Assembly (NCBI RefSeq): GCF_000759445.1
Contig: NZ_JRMB01000001.1
Coordinates: 558,001 to 622,000, forward strand
Reading direction: 5' to 3'
DNA length: 64,000 nucleotides
DNA from: Pseudomonas lutea
Lineage (GTDB): Bacteria > Pseudomonadota > Gammaproteobacteria > Pseudomonadales > Pseudomonadaceae
Part shown: one piece after another, positions 49,838-58,708 of the stretch
Layout of the letters: every line of letters starts with the position of its first letter
Numbering within the stretch: the stretch's first letter is position 1
Notes under the pieces: model-generated
What the model was told of the DNA's origin: nothing
Databases searched by the model: none
What the model saw: only the letters and a program-made list of their open reading frames with translations
Made by a program: the position numbers and the translations under genes

Positions 49838-52579
49838 ATGCGAAATCGTAAAACTTTCGGTGCCCACTCGGCACTGGCTTTGTTGAGCCTGGCCATCTGC
49901 CACGCCAACGCAGCCGACACCACCACCCAAGAGCAACTGGCTGCCAAAGAACTGCGCGCTGACAAAGCAGCAGAAAAAACCCTGGCCAAGATGACCCAGG
50001 AAGAAAAGCTGGCCTACATCGGCGGTATCGGCGGCTGGGACGTCAAGCCGCTTTCACAGTATGGCGTTCCGCAGATCCATGGCGCTGATGGCGGCGCAGG
50101 CATCCGTTACACCAGCGAAGGCAACGATCCGGGCGTGGTCTATCCGTCCGGTCCGAACCTGGCCGCTACCTTCAACCCGCGTCGCGCCATCGATTTCGGT
50201 CGCGCACTGGGCTACGACACCGCCAGCGGCGGTTATCAGTTCGTCACAGGTCCGGGCATGAACCTGTACCGCATGCCGTGGAGCGGACGCGCTTTCGAAT
50301 ACCTCTCCGGTGAAGACCCGTTCCTGGGCGCCAGCCTGGGTCCAGCGGTCATCAACGGTATCCAGCAGCGTCGCGTCTGGGCAGAAGCCAAGCACTACGC
50401 CGGTAACGACCAGGAAACCAACCGCTTCATCCTCAATCAGGTGATGCCGGAACGCGTACTGCGCGAGATGACCCTGCCGCCGTTCGAATCCGCGTCCAAG
50501 AACGGCACCGTGGCGATGATGATGTGCTCGTTCCAGAAGGTGAACGGCGAATATGCGTGCGAGAACAAGCACCTGATCGCTGACATCCTGAAAAAGGAAT
50601 GGGGCTTCAAGGGCCTGGTACAGAGCGACTACAACGCCGTGGTTCACGGTCTGCCTGCTGCACAGGCCGGTACCGACCTGGACATGATGGGCGGCCAGAT
50701 GAACAGCCGCGTGCTGAAGCCGTATCTGGACAGCGGCGAGCTGGACATGGCGACCGTGGACGACAAAGTCCGCCGCATCCTGAAAAACATCTACCTGTAC
50801 CAGTTCGACAAGTTCGCGCCGCTGACTACGCACAACATGAACAGCGCCACCAGCAACAAGGTCGCCCTGAACATCGCTCGCGAAGGCATCGTGCTGCTGA
50901 AAAACCAGGGCGACGTGCTGCCGCTGGACAAGAACAAGGTCAAGCGCATCGCCGTCGTGGGCGATCTGGCCAAGTACGCGCCGCCGACCGGTTTCGGCAG
51001 TGCTCACGTTGATGCCACGCGTTACATCAGCGAGCTGAGCGGTTTGCGTCAAATGGCACCGGGTGCCAAGGTCGAGTTCCTCGACACCCTGTCCCTCGAC
51101 CCGACAGCCATGCACTGGACCACCACCGACAGCAAAGGCAACAGCGTCGCTGGCATGAAGACCGAGTACTTCAACAACGCCACCTGGTCCGGCGACCCAT
51201 CGGCCACCCAGATCGACACGTACGTTAATCTGGACTGGTCCACCGACACCGTGCCGAGCAATGGTGACACCGCCAACACCTCGATTCGCTGGAGCGGTCA
51301 GGTCACCCCGACCATCAGCGGCGACCAGGTCTTCAAAGTGCGTGCCGACGGCGCCGTGCGTCTGTGGGTCAACGGCGAGAAGGTCATCGACAACGGCGAC
51401 GGTGAGAACATCACCAACAAGAGCATTCCGCCGACCATCCCTGTTTCCGGCAAGATCAAGCTGGAAGCCGGCAAAGCCTACGACGTGAAGCTTGAGTACT
51501 CGCGCCGTGACGGCTACCTGTCGACCATGGGCGGCCTGGTGGGCGTGCAGCTGTCGACCGCGTCTCTGACTGCACCTTCTGACCTGTCGCAGTACGACGC
51601 GGTCGTGGTTGCCGTGGGTAACAGCGCCGAATACGAAGGTGAAGGTTTCGACCACAGCTTCGATCTGCCTGAGTACCAGAACGAGCTGATCCAGAACATT
51701 GCCAAGGCCAACCCGAACACCGTGGTGACCATGCACGGCGGTACCGCGCTGAAAATGGGCGACTGGATCGATCAGGTTCCGGCTGCGCTGCACGCGTTCT
51801 ACCCGGGTCAGAACGGTGGTCAGGCCCTGGCCGAGATCCTGTTCGGCAAGGTCAACCCGTCGGCCAAGCTGCCGATCAGTATCGAGCGCAACATCGAAGA
51901 CAATCCGCTGTACAAGGACTTCCCGAACTTCGACAACACTCGCACCAAGGTCAAGGAAATCAGCTACGCCAACGACCTGACCATGCTCGGCTACCGTGGC
52001 TACGACAAGACCAACACCAAACCGCTGTTCGCGTTCGGTCACGGCCTGTCGTACACCCAGTTCACCTACAACAACATCTCGGTCACCCCGGGCGTTGCAG
52101 TGGGCAACACGCCGATCAAGGTCTCGTTCGACCTGACCAACAGCGGCAAGCGTGCCGGTTCCGAAGTCGCCGAGCTGTACGTCGGCCAGCAGAACCCGAA
52201 AGTCGAGCGCGCCGTCAAGGAGCTCAAGGGCTACAAGAAGGTCTTCCTGCAGCCGGGCGAAACCCGTCGCGTCACCATCGAACTCAACGACCGTTCGCTG
52301 GCGTACTTCGACGAGGCGAGCAAGCAGTGGGTGGTCGATGCCGACACCTTCAACATCAGCCTGGGCTCGGCCTCGGACGACATCCGTCTGAATGCCAAGC
52401 TGGTTAACTCGTTCCGTCAGGAACTGTCGACCACCACCAGCAACCCGCTGCCACGTTCGGCGCTGAACTCGGTCAAAGTGACCTTGCCGGCAGTGAAGAC
52501 CGGCGGTGTGTTCGATCAGAGCGAGAACGTCGACGCAGGCAACGGCAACACCGACTACGACGGCAACACCGAGTACTGA
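49838..52579 (+). CDS. Exported GH3 beta-glycosidase with PA14 insert
   Basis: A 913-residue glycoside hydrolase family 3 enzyme with a signal peptide ending near NA/AD. The N-terminal barrel (about 55-325) has the His and Asp residues in AKHYAGND and the catalytic nucleophile Asp 264 in GLVQSDYNAV. The C-terminal sandwich is split by a PA14 domain (about 440-585), the carbohydrate-binding insert of BglX/KmBglI-type enzymes. The acid/base glutamate lies in EYEGEGFDHSF (about 597-602). A fibronectin-like domain follows. Probable beta-glucosidase releasing glucose from oligosaccharides. It is divergent from the gsp operon and is a candidate secretion substrate. Confidence 0.92.
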   Translation: MRNRKTFGAHSALALLSLAICHANAADTTTQEQLAAKELRADKAAEKTLAKMTQEEKLAYIGGIGGWDVKPLSQYGVPQIHGADGGAGIRYTSEGNDPGVVYPSGPNLAATFNPRRAIDFGRALGYDTASGGYQFVTGPGMNLYRMPWSGRAFEYLSGEDPFLGASLGPAVINGIQQRRVWAEAKHYAGNDQETNRFILNQVMPERVLREMTLPPFESASKNGTVAMMMCSFQKVNGEYACENKHLIADILKKEWGFKGLVQSDYNAVVHGLPAAQAGTDLDMMGGQMNSRVLKPYLDSGELDMATVDDKVRRILKNIYLYQFDKFAPLTTHNMNSATSNKVALNIAREGIVLLKNQGDVLPLDKNKVKRIAVVGDLAKYAPPTGFGSAHVDATRYISELSGLRQMAPGAKVEFLDTLSLDPTAMHWTTTDSKGNSVAGMKTEYFNNATWSGDPSATQIDTYVNLDWSTDTVPSNGDTANTSIRWSGQVTPTISGDQVFKVRADGAVRLWVNGEKVIDNGDGENITNKSIPPTIPVSGKIKLEAGKAYDVKLEYSRRDGYLSTMGGLVGVQLSTASLTAPSDLSQYDAVVVAVGNSAEYEGEGFDHSFDLPEYQNELIQNIAKANPNTVVTMHGGTALKMGDWIDQVPAALHAFYPGQNGGQALAEILFGKVNPSAKLPISIERNIEDNPLYKDFPNFDNTRTKVKEISYANDLTMLGYRGYDKTNTKPLFAFGHGLSYTQFTYNNISVTPGVAVGNTPIKVSFDLTNSGKRAGSEVAELYVGQQNPKVERAVKELKGYKKVFLQPGETRRVTIELNDRSLAYFDEASKQWVVDADTFNISLGSASDDIRLNAKLVNSFRQELSTTTSNPLPRSALNSVKVTLPAVKTGGVFDQSENVDAGNGNTDYDGNTEY

Positions 52580-52667
52580 TTGACCGTGAAGGACGAGGGC
52601 TGATTGACCCGCCTGCGCCGGGGCTGTGTTCCGGGGCAGGCATCAGGGCCTGAGTCAGTGACATGAA

Positions 52668-52703
52668 AGAGGCGATCCAGCCAGCTGGATCGCCTCTTTT
52701 TTT
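52668..52703 (+). terminator. Rho-independent terminator of the GH3 gene
   Basis: A 13-bp perfect stem (AGAGGCGATCCAG with CTGGATCGCCTCT) and a 4-base loop are followed by seven T residues on the plus strand. The convergent TetR gene ends inside the T-run, so the element may also end its transcript in the other direction. Confidence 0.9.
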
Positions 52704-53328
52704 ATGCGCGGATCTCGCGTTCGACCTGAGCCATGTAGCTGTCGAAACGCTGCACCAGATCTACGGTTTCCGGGAAGCGCAGCCATTGCAGCTGCAGCCC
52801 GTCCATCATCGCCAGGATCTGGTGGATGATCGCGTCCAAGTCCACATCCCCACGCACTTCGCCGGTGGCCACCAAGTGGTCGAGCCGGGCACGCATGCGC
52901 CCGTGAATAGTGACGTAACGGGACTGAAACCATTCCCAGCCCGGATGGCTGTCCACCAGACTTTCGGCGTTGAGCATGCTGAAGGCGCGAATCACACCCG
53001 GCGCCGTTGCGTTGGACCGGTTGATCTGGCGCAAGCCACTCACAAAGCCCTGCAGCGTTGGCTCGCTGTGCAGGCTGCTCACCACCTTGTGGTTAACCTC
53101 GTCGCGGCGCGCCAGCACACCCATCAGCAGGGCTACCTTGTTCGGAAAATGATGCAGCACGCCGGCGACGGAGATGCCGACCAGATCGGCGATGCGGGCA
53201 ATGGAGGCGCCGGTGTAGCCCTCCAGCGAAAACAGTTGCAGTGCGGCGTCGAGCAGTTCTTCGCGGCGCTTTTCACCCTTGGGTGCCCGGCGCGTGCGGG
53301 GCAATGTGTCTGACGAATTTCCTGTCAT
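52702..53328 (-). CDS. TetR/AcrR-family regulator
   Basis: A 208-residue repressor with an N-terminal helix-turn-helix (IARIADLVGISVAGVLHHFPNK) and a C-terminal effector domain with DGLQLQWLRFPETVDL. The start at 53328 follows the family; an upstream ORF extension has no ribosome-binding site. It converges with the GH3 gene and shares its terminator. It may control the GH3 gene or the small divergent gene at 53616 (inference from position). Confidence 0.88.
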   Translation of the reverse strand: MTGNSSDTLPRTRRAPKGEKRREELLDAALQLFSLEGYTGASIARIADLVGISVAGVLHHFPNKVALLMGVLARRDEVNHKVVSSLHSEPTLQGFVSGLRQINRSNATAPGVIRAFSMLNAESLVDSHPGWEWFQSRYVTIHGRMRARLDHLVATGEVRGDVDLDAIIHQILAMMDGLQLQWLRFPETVDLVQRFDSYMAQVEREIRA

Positions 53329-53615
53329 CGGGTTTACCTGGCGCCTCCATGATTTGCAGGTGTCGTTGGGTTTCGGCAGGGCTGTCGCGACGGCGGCTGG
53401 CGGCCTTGCAGGAGGGCAAGGATGCAGCCAGTCGCGAGGGTGCAGAAACGGCACGCCCTGTTTAAGGGGGCGACCGTTTTTTGGCAAGCAAAAACTGACG
53501 ACTGCCTGCGCGCGGCAAGCCTGCCCGCCGTTCGGCTGTGCGCGGTCCAGAAAGTGGGAACTCCCGCAGCGCGCGCCTCTCCGTTGATGTAACCGCCTTA
53601 TGAAGAGGATCCATT

Positions 53616-53837
53616 GTGAACGACCAAGCCAGTCCCGGAGTTGCCTACCTTATTGAATGTGCCGAGGAGACGACCATCGATTCTCGCCTGTTTGCCATCT
53701 ATGAAGCCCTTGCCGAGGCGGGCGGGCTCATTCCTCAGGAATACTTGATCAAGGTCGCTCGCGAGACCCCGGTCGGGCCCAAGCAGCAGTTGTTGATCCG
53801 ACTCATCGGCAGGGCCAGCCGCGCGCAGATTCATTGA
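53616..53837 (+). CDS. Small hypothetical protein, 73 residues
   Basis: A GTG start at 53616 has a good GAAGAGGA ribosome-binding site. The protein has no signal peptide or membrane segment and is predicted helical (FAIYEALAEAGGLIPQEYLI). No family was recognised. It is divergent from the TetR gene. Its reading frame is supported by the ribosome-binding site and by high third-position GC. Confidence 0.6.
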   Translation: MNDQASPGVAYLIECAEETTIDSRLFAIYEALAEAGGLIPQEYLIKVARETPVGPKQQLLIRLIGRASRAQIH

Positions 53838-53884
53838 GTGATCGGTGTATGACGCTGCATGCCCACGGCTTTTCAGCCCACCCC

Positions 53885-54025
53885 TCAAGGCTCGGAGCGC
53901 TTGCCGCGTCGGCATCGCTCCGAGCAATAACGAACCTCGTCCCAGCAGCGCGCCCATTTCTTGCGCCAGGTGAACGGCAGCCCGCATACCGCGCAGGTCT
54001 TGACCGGCAGTTCGCTCTTTTTCAC
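53885..54025 (-). CDS. DUF2256 zinc-finger-like small protein
   Basis: A 46-residue protein. [16 protein letters not shown], then CWDEV and [11 protein letters not shown] place four cysteines in a CxxC...CxxxC layout typical of DUF2256. The start is a GTG overlapping the photolyase stop codon by 4 bp, as in other genomes where the two genes travel together. It probably binds zinc. Function unknown, but it is translationally coupled to the photolyase-related gene. Confidence 0.85.
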   Translation of the reverse strand: MKKSELPVKTCAVCGLPFTWRKKWARCWDEVRYCSERCRRGKRSEP

Positions 54026-55560
54026 AACGCCTCCCCGGCGTCGAGCCGGCTCAGCAGCGTTTCGCCCCGCTGCCACAGCGCGTCCTGTTTGGCTGCGTCC
54101 ATCCGGTCGAGATTCTTGTACACCATGACCATGCGCTGGTTATCGCGCAGCACGTTGCCGTGGCGCATCACGAAATGCCAATACAGCGCGTTGAACGGGC
54201 ACGCGTCATCGGTGGTGCTCTCGGTGACCTTGTAAGCGCAGCCGCCGCAGTAATCGGACATGCGCTTGATGTATTGGCCGCTGGCGCAATAGGGCTTGGA
54301 GCCGAGGTAGCCGCCGTCCGCGTGCATGACCATGCCCAGCGTGTTCGGCAGTTCGACCCAGTCGTAGGCATCCATGTAGATGGCCAGGTACCACTCGCAG
54401 ACCTGCCTGGGTGCTATGCCGGCCAGCAGGGCGAAGTTGCCGGTCACCATGAGCCGCTGGATGTGATGGGCGTAGGCGTGTTTGAGGCTCTGCCCGATGG
54501 CCTGGCGCATACAGTTCATGCGGGTCTGCCCGGTCCAGTAAAACTCGGGCAGCGCGCGGGTGTTGCCGAAGGAATTGCCTTCGGCATAGTCCGGCATCTT
54601 CAGCCAGTAGACACCGCGCACGTATTCCCGCCAGCCGATCAGTTGGCGGATAAAACCCTCCGCCGCGTTCAACCCGACGCTGCCTGACCAATACGCAGAC
54701 TCCACGTCGCTGCACAGCTGGCGCAGGTCGAGCAGGCCGATATTCAGCGCCGCACTGATGCGCGCGTGGAACAGGTACGGCTCGTCGATGGCCATGGCGT
54801 CCTGATAATCACCGAAAGCGGCCAGGCCGTAATCCAGAAAATACTGCCAGAGGGCCTGCGCGTCGGTGTGAGTCACCGGGTAATCGAAGCCTTCCAGCGA
54901 GCCGTAATGGCTGGCAAAACGCTCGCCGACCAGCGTCAGGACTTCGTGAGTGATGGCGTCAGGGGCGAAGCGTGCGGGGTAGGGCGCCATGACTTTTTTC
55001 GGCAGCGCCTTACGGTTATCAGCGTCGAAATTCCATGCACCACCGACGGGGGAGCCATCGTTATTGAGCAGCAGCCGCTGTTTGCGCCGCATCTCGCGGT
55101 AGAAGAATTCCATGCGCAGCTGGGGTTTGCCGCTGGCCCAGGCTGCAAATTCGGCGCGCGAGCAGAGGAAACGACTGTCGCTGTGCCAGGTGATGGGCAG
55201 GCCACTGGTCTTGATGGCGTGTTCCAGACGCCAGTCGCCGCATTCGGTGGCGTGGATTTCTTCGGCTTGCAGCGACGCGTGCCAGCGCTGCAGTTCACCC
55301 GGCACCGACCCGGTGTTCAGTGGATCGTCGAGTGTGACGTACTGCACCAGGATGCCGCGCTGTTGAAGCGCCTGGGCGAAATGGCGCATGGCACTGAAGA
55401 TCAGGGCGATTTTTTGAGGGTGATGGCCGACATGGGTGGCTTCCTCCATGACTTCGACCATCAGGACGGCGTCGCGTCTGGGATCAAGGTCGGCGAGGGA
55501 AGCGAGGTCAAAAGACAGTTGGTCGCCGAGCACCAGGCACACGCGGCGCACGGGCATCAT
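54022..55560 (-). CDS. Cryptochrome/photolyase family protein (FeS-BCP/PhrB type)
   Basis: A 512-residue deoxyribodipyrimidine photolyase-related protein of the bacterial (6-4)/FeS-BCP class. It opens [18 protein letters not shown], the DUF1253-like antenna domain, and carries an FAD region with [20 protein letters not shown] and [19 protein letters not shown]. Four cysteines that could hold the iron-sulfur cluster are visible in MNCMRQ, YCGGC and DACPF. Members repair UV (6-4) photoproducts. The ATG at 55560 is used; another ATG follows directly. It overlaps the DUF2256 gene by 4 bp. Confidence 0.9.
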   Translation of the reverse strand: MMPVRRVCLVLGDQLSFDLASLADLDPRRDAVLMVEVMEEATHVGHHPQKIALIFSAMRHFAQALQQRGILVQYVTLDDPLNTGSVPGELQRWHASLQAEEIHATECGDWRLEHAIKTSGLPITWHSDSRFLCSRAEFAAWASGKPQLRMEFFYREMRRKQRLLLNNDGSPVGGAWNFDADNRKALPKKVMAPYPARFAPDAITHEVLTLVGERFASHYGSLEGFDYPVTHTDAQALWQYFLDYGLAAFGDYQDAMAIDEPYLFHARISAALNIGLLDLRQLCSDVESAYWSGSVGLNAAEGFIRQLIGWREYVRGVYWLKMPDYAEGNSFGNTRALPEFYWTGQTRMNCMRQAIGQSLKHAYAHHIQRLMVTGNFALLAGIAPRQVCEWYLAIYMDAYDWVELPNTLGMVMHADGGYLGSKPYCASGQYIKRMSDYCGGCAYKVTESTTDDACPFNALYWHFVMRHGNVLRDNQRMVMVYKNLDRMDAAKQDALWQRGETLLSRLDAGEAL

Positions 55561-55726
55561 TCGTGTGAGCCTGACAGCCACGACGGCATGCCGGGTGGTG
55601 AAGGCGCGACTGGCAGGGCGATGAGCTCGGACACGTTATTCCTGGACGTTCGAAGGACGCCCGCCGCTGGTCAGCCCAGCGGCGTATGGCGTCGAGAATA
55701 GTGGCGGTGGACGGCGGCGCTGGGGA

Positions 55727-56032
55727 TTAGCCCGCGACGTGGCGTTTGACGCACTGCATCAGACCCTGCAACGGTCCGGACTCGATCGGCGCCGGTACGC
55801 ACACCGTGCGCTCCCGGTCGCCTTCGCTGATGGTCAGCGTGTAATGCTGCATGCCACGCAGCGAGCGGGCCGGACGGCGGCCTTCAGGCAATGCGAAGAA
55901 TTCGGACGCGGCCACCAACTGCCGCAGCTCCTGCTGATCACATTCGGGCAGGGCGTCCACTTCAATGGTGTTGGGCTTGTTCAAACCCGGGAAGTAGGCG
56001 ACCCCGCCGCTTTCACTGAATGAGATACGCAT
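55727..56032 (-). CDS. Emfourin-like protealysin inhibitor
   Basis: A 101-residue protein starting MRISFSESGGVAYFPGLNKP. The sequence matches emfourin, a small cytoplasmic inhibitor of the M4 metallopeptidase protealysin, including its beta-sheet N-terminus with ISFSESGG. The ATG at 56032 is preferred; an upstream in-frame start lies beyond the family sequence. It is immediately downstream of the protealysin-like gene, as in other pairs. Confidence 0.85.
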   Translation of the reverse strand: MRISFSESGGVAYFPGLNKPNTIEVDALPECDQQELRQLVAASEFFALPEGRRPARSLRGMQHYTLTISEGDRERTVCVPAPIESGPLQGLMQCVKRHVAG

Positions 56033-56070
56033 GTTCGCGGTTCCTCCGGGTGACTCCTCGTCGCGGCGGG

Positions 56071-57135
56071 TCATTGTGCGTTGATGCCCACGGCCGCCCA
56101 ACCTTCTTTTACCGCGTTTTGTGCTGCTTCGCCTACACCGTACAGCCGGCCGGCGACGTCGTGGGTAATCCGCGCAAAACGCACGAAGCCGGTGTTGGGG
56201 CGCAGCCGCGAATCGCGCAGTGCGTCATACCAGATGCGCCCGGCCTTCTCCCATGCATGCCCGCCGAGGCGTGTTGCGACCTGGTAGAACGCATGATTGG
56301 GGATGCCGGAATTGATGTGGACGCCGCCGTTGTCATCATAGGTGTGGACGAAGTCGTCCATGTGACCGGGCTGCGGGTCTTTGCCCAGCACCTTGTCGTC
56401 GAAGGCAGTGCCGGGCGCTTTCATCGATCGCAGGGCGCTGCCGGTGATCTTGTCGGTGAACAGCCCTTCGCCGATCAGCCAGCTGGCCTGCCGGGCGGTT
56501 TGTTTCAGGGCGTACTGCTTGATCAGCGAGCCGAACACGTCCGACATCGATTCGTTCAGCGCGCCGGCCTGGTTGAAGTAGACCAGCCCGGCTTCGTCCT
56601 CGGTGACGCCGTGGGCGAGTTCGTGGCCGATCACGTCGAGGGCGATGGTGAAGCGGTTGAACAGCGACTGGTCGCCGTCGCCGAACACCATCTGCGCGGA
56701 GTTCCAGAACGCGTTGTTGTAGCCCTTGCCGAAATGCACGGTGGCGTCGAGGGCCATGCCGGCATCGTCGATGGAGTTGCGTTCATAGACTTCGGAGAAG
56801 AAATCGAAGGTGGCGCCCAGCCCGTCATAGGCTTCGTCAACGGCCACGTCGCCGCTGACCGGCTGGCCTTCGCCGCGAACCAGAGTGCCGGGCAGGGTTT
56901 CGCCGCCATCTGCGGTGTAGATCGAGCGACGCTTGCCGGTCAGCGCAGTGGCGGCGAGATGAACCAGGCGCCGATCAGGCTGGGCGCTCAGGCGCAGTGA
57001 CCGAAAGGTGTTGTCCTTGGCCCGGGTGCGCAGGGCGGCTTCGCGTTGGGCTTTATTGCCGTTGCGTGCGATCTGATCCAGCAGGTAGGGAGGGATGAGG
57101 CAAAGAACAGGGTTTCGGGTGTGGTTCCTGCACAT
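56071..57135 (-). CDS. Protealysin-like M4 metallopeptidase
   Basis: A 354-residue thermolysin-family protease. The zinc site is HELAHGVTE with the third ligand Glu in GALNESMSD, and the catalytic His in HINSGIPNHAF. A short N-terminal propeptide with the PPYLL motif (near residue 17) replaces the long thermolysin propeptide, as in protealysin. No signal peptide is visible, which fits a cytoplasmic or unconventionally exported protease. AGGAG precedes the ATG at 57135. The emfourin-like gene follows 38 bp downstream. Confidence 0.92.
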   Translation of the reverse strand: MCRNHTRNPVLCLIPPYLLDQIARNGNKAQREAALRTRAKDNTFRSLRLSAQPDRRLVHLAATALTGKRRSIYTADGGETLPGTLVRGEGQPVSGDVAVDEAYDGLGATFDFFSEVYERNSIDDAGMALDATVHFGKGYNNAFWNSAQMVFGDGDQSLFNRFTIALDVIGHELAHGVTEDEAGLVYFNQAGALNESMSDVFGSLIKQYALKQTARQASWLIGEGLFTDKITGSALRSMKAPGTAFDDKVLGKDPQPGHMDDFVHTYDDNGGVHINSGIPNHAFYQVATRLGGHAWEKAGRIWYDALRDSRLRPNTGFVRFARITHDVAGRLYGVGEAAQNAVKEGWAAVGINAQ

Positions 57136-57958
57136 GGACAATGCTCCTGAGTGACCTGTTTCGGGTGGGCGACACGGTTCGGTCTCGCTTTAATCGACAA
57201 GTGCGGAGGGTGCGGTGTTCCCCGCTTGCCGTTAGCGGGACCGGCTTTAGCCGGGAAGAGCGTCTGCCTGGGGGCAGACTGTTTCGCCTTCGGCGAGTTA
57301 CTTGGAAAAATCGAAAGTCGCACCATCCCCAAGTAACCAAGGGTGTCTGCTCCTGGCTTGGTTCCTCCTGCGTCGGAATACCCTCACTCCGACGAGGCTC
57401 CGTGGGCCCGCGCCGAACGGACATCCCTGTCCTGACGGCGCTCTCGCCGCATCCATGCGGCTCGGCCCACTGCGCATCGTCTGCGTTCGGCCAGCGCCCA
57501 AGTCGCGTTTTGTGTCGTCTGAATGTTATGTGCATGAAGATCAAAAGCAGATCAACAGCTTCCCGGCTGAAGCCGGTCCTACAGTCGGCGCACATCGCAC
57601 TGGATGTATGCGATTGCTTAGTAGGACCGTTGAGGAAGTCTGGGCGGGAGGATGCGGAGCGTCCGGAGCTGCATTCCCACGCAGAGCGTGGGAACGATCA
57701 TCAAGTGGGTGATTGAAGAAACGCATTCGCCCTGTAGGAGCGCGCTTGCCCGCGAATGCGTTTCTTCAACCACCTATTGCATGGCTGACACGCCGCATTC
57801 GCGGGCAAGCGCGCTCCTACAAAGAGGCTCATCGTGCCGACAATTTAATCGTGCCCACGGTCCGCGTGGGTATGCATGCCGCGACGCTCTGCGTCATCGG
57901 GTACCAGCTGAAGAATCCCGCGCCGCAGGACGCAGAGCTCCGGGCGCTGCATTCCCGG
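57136..57958. repeat. Long intergenic block of mixed repeat elements
   Basis: About 820 bp without a gene. From the left it holds CGGCTTTAGCCGGGAAG near 57241, an approximately 230-bp segment containing AGTAACCAAGGGTGTCTGCT that resembles a dispersed Pseudomonas intergenic repeat (from memory, not searched), TTCCCGGCTGAAGCCGGTCC near 57559, a CCCACGCAGAGCGTGGG palindrome, and an inverted pair of TGTAGGAGCGCGCTTGCCCG and its complement at about 57735-57822. ORFs reading through these elements are not considered real. Confidence 0.75.
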
Positions 57959-58708
57959 CTACGGCCGCGCGTTTTCGGCGAGTGGCGGCGGGTTTTTCAG
58001 CCACAGCTGCAGTTCAGCTTCAGCCTGTTCCAGTGCCGTGCGGTTGAGCAGGCGGCGCAGCAGGGCGACGTTGACGGCGCGGGCGCGCAGGTTGAAGGCG
58101 GTGCTGCGCTCGCTGGCGTCGTCGGGCTGGTACACGCCGAGTTTTTCATAGAGCTGCTGCAAGCGGTTCTGCACGCTGCGCAGTGACAGGTTGCGCCGCG
58201 TGGCAATGGTGCGGTCGGTCAGCCCCAGAGCGATGTCTTGCAGCACTTCGTACTCACCATCGCTCAACCCGGAAAGCTGATCATGGGCCTTGAGTTGCAC
58301 GCCGCGAATCTCGCGGTCGATCACGCATTGCTGCTCGATGAACAGCCCTCTCAACGCCAGACGCAAGCGCTCTTCCGACGCGGTTTTAAGGATGTAGCCA
58401 TACGCAGCGCCCTGGGGCACGATGCGCGCAATCCCGCGTACATAGGCCTCGTCCGAATAATTGGACCAGAACAAAATTGACGTGTCCGGCTGCAGCCGCC
58501 AGATGGTTTTTGCTGCCTCAACGCCGGTGCGGCAAGGCATCTGCAGGTCCATGACCACGGCATCCACCGGGCTCTGGCTGAACAGCCGCTCGCCAATCTG
58601 ACCGTCTTCGGCTTCCAGCAGGCGCGTGCATTCCGGCAGGGCCACCTCGATCACTTCGCGCAGGAACGCCCGGTGCACCGGGTCGTCTTCGATCAACAGG
58701 ACTTGCAT
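57959..58708 (-). CDS. NarL/FixJ-type response regulator
   Basis: A 249-residue regulator. The receiver (about 1-125) has LLIEDDPVHR and the acceptor Asp in VVMDLQMPCR. The helix-turn-helix (about 148-215) is LuxR-type, with GLSDGEYEVLQDIALGLTDR and SVQNRLQQLYEKLGV. It follows the kinase gene with a 16-bp overlap, so the pair is co-transcribed. Likely targets are its own operon or the divergent ABC importer genes (inference). Confidence 0.9.
   Translation of the reverse strand: MQVLLIEDDPVHRAFLREVIEVALPECTRLLEAEDGQIGERLFSQSPVDAVVMDLQMPCRTGVEAAKTIWRLQPDTSILFWSNYSDEAYVRGIARIVPQGAAYGYILKTASEERLRLALRGLFIEQQCVIDREIRGVQLKAHDQLSGLSDGEYEVLQDIALGLTDRTIATRRNLSLRSVQNRLQQLYEKLGVYQPDDASERSTAFNLRARAVNVALLRRLLNRTALEQAEAELQLWLKNPPPLAENARP

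Noticed and set aside
50054..52042. 662-codon minus-strand open frame antisense to the GH3 gene
   Set aside because: The GH3 frame has catalytic motifs, a signal peptide and a terminator. The antisense product has no family features and arises from the codon bias of a GC-rich gene.
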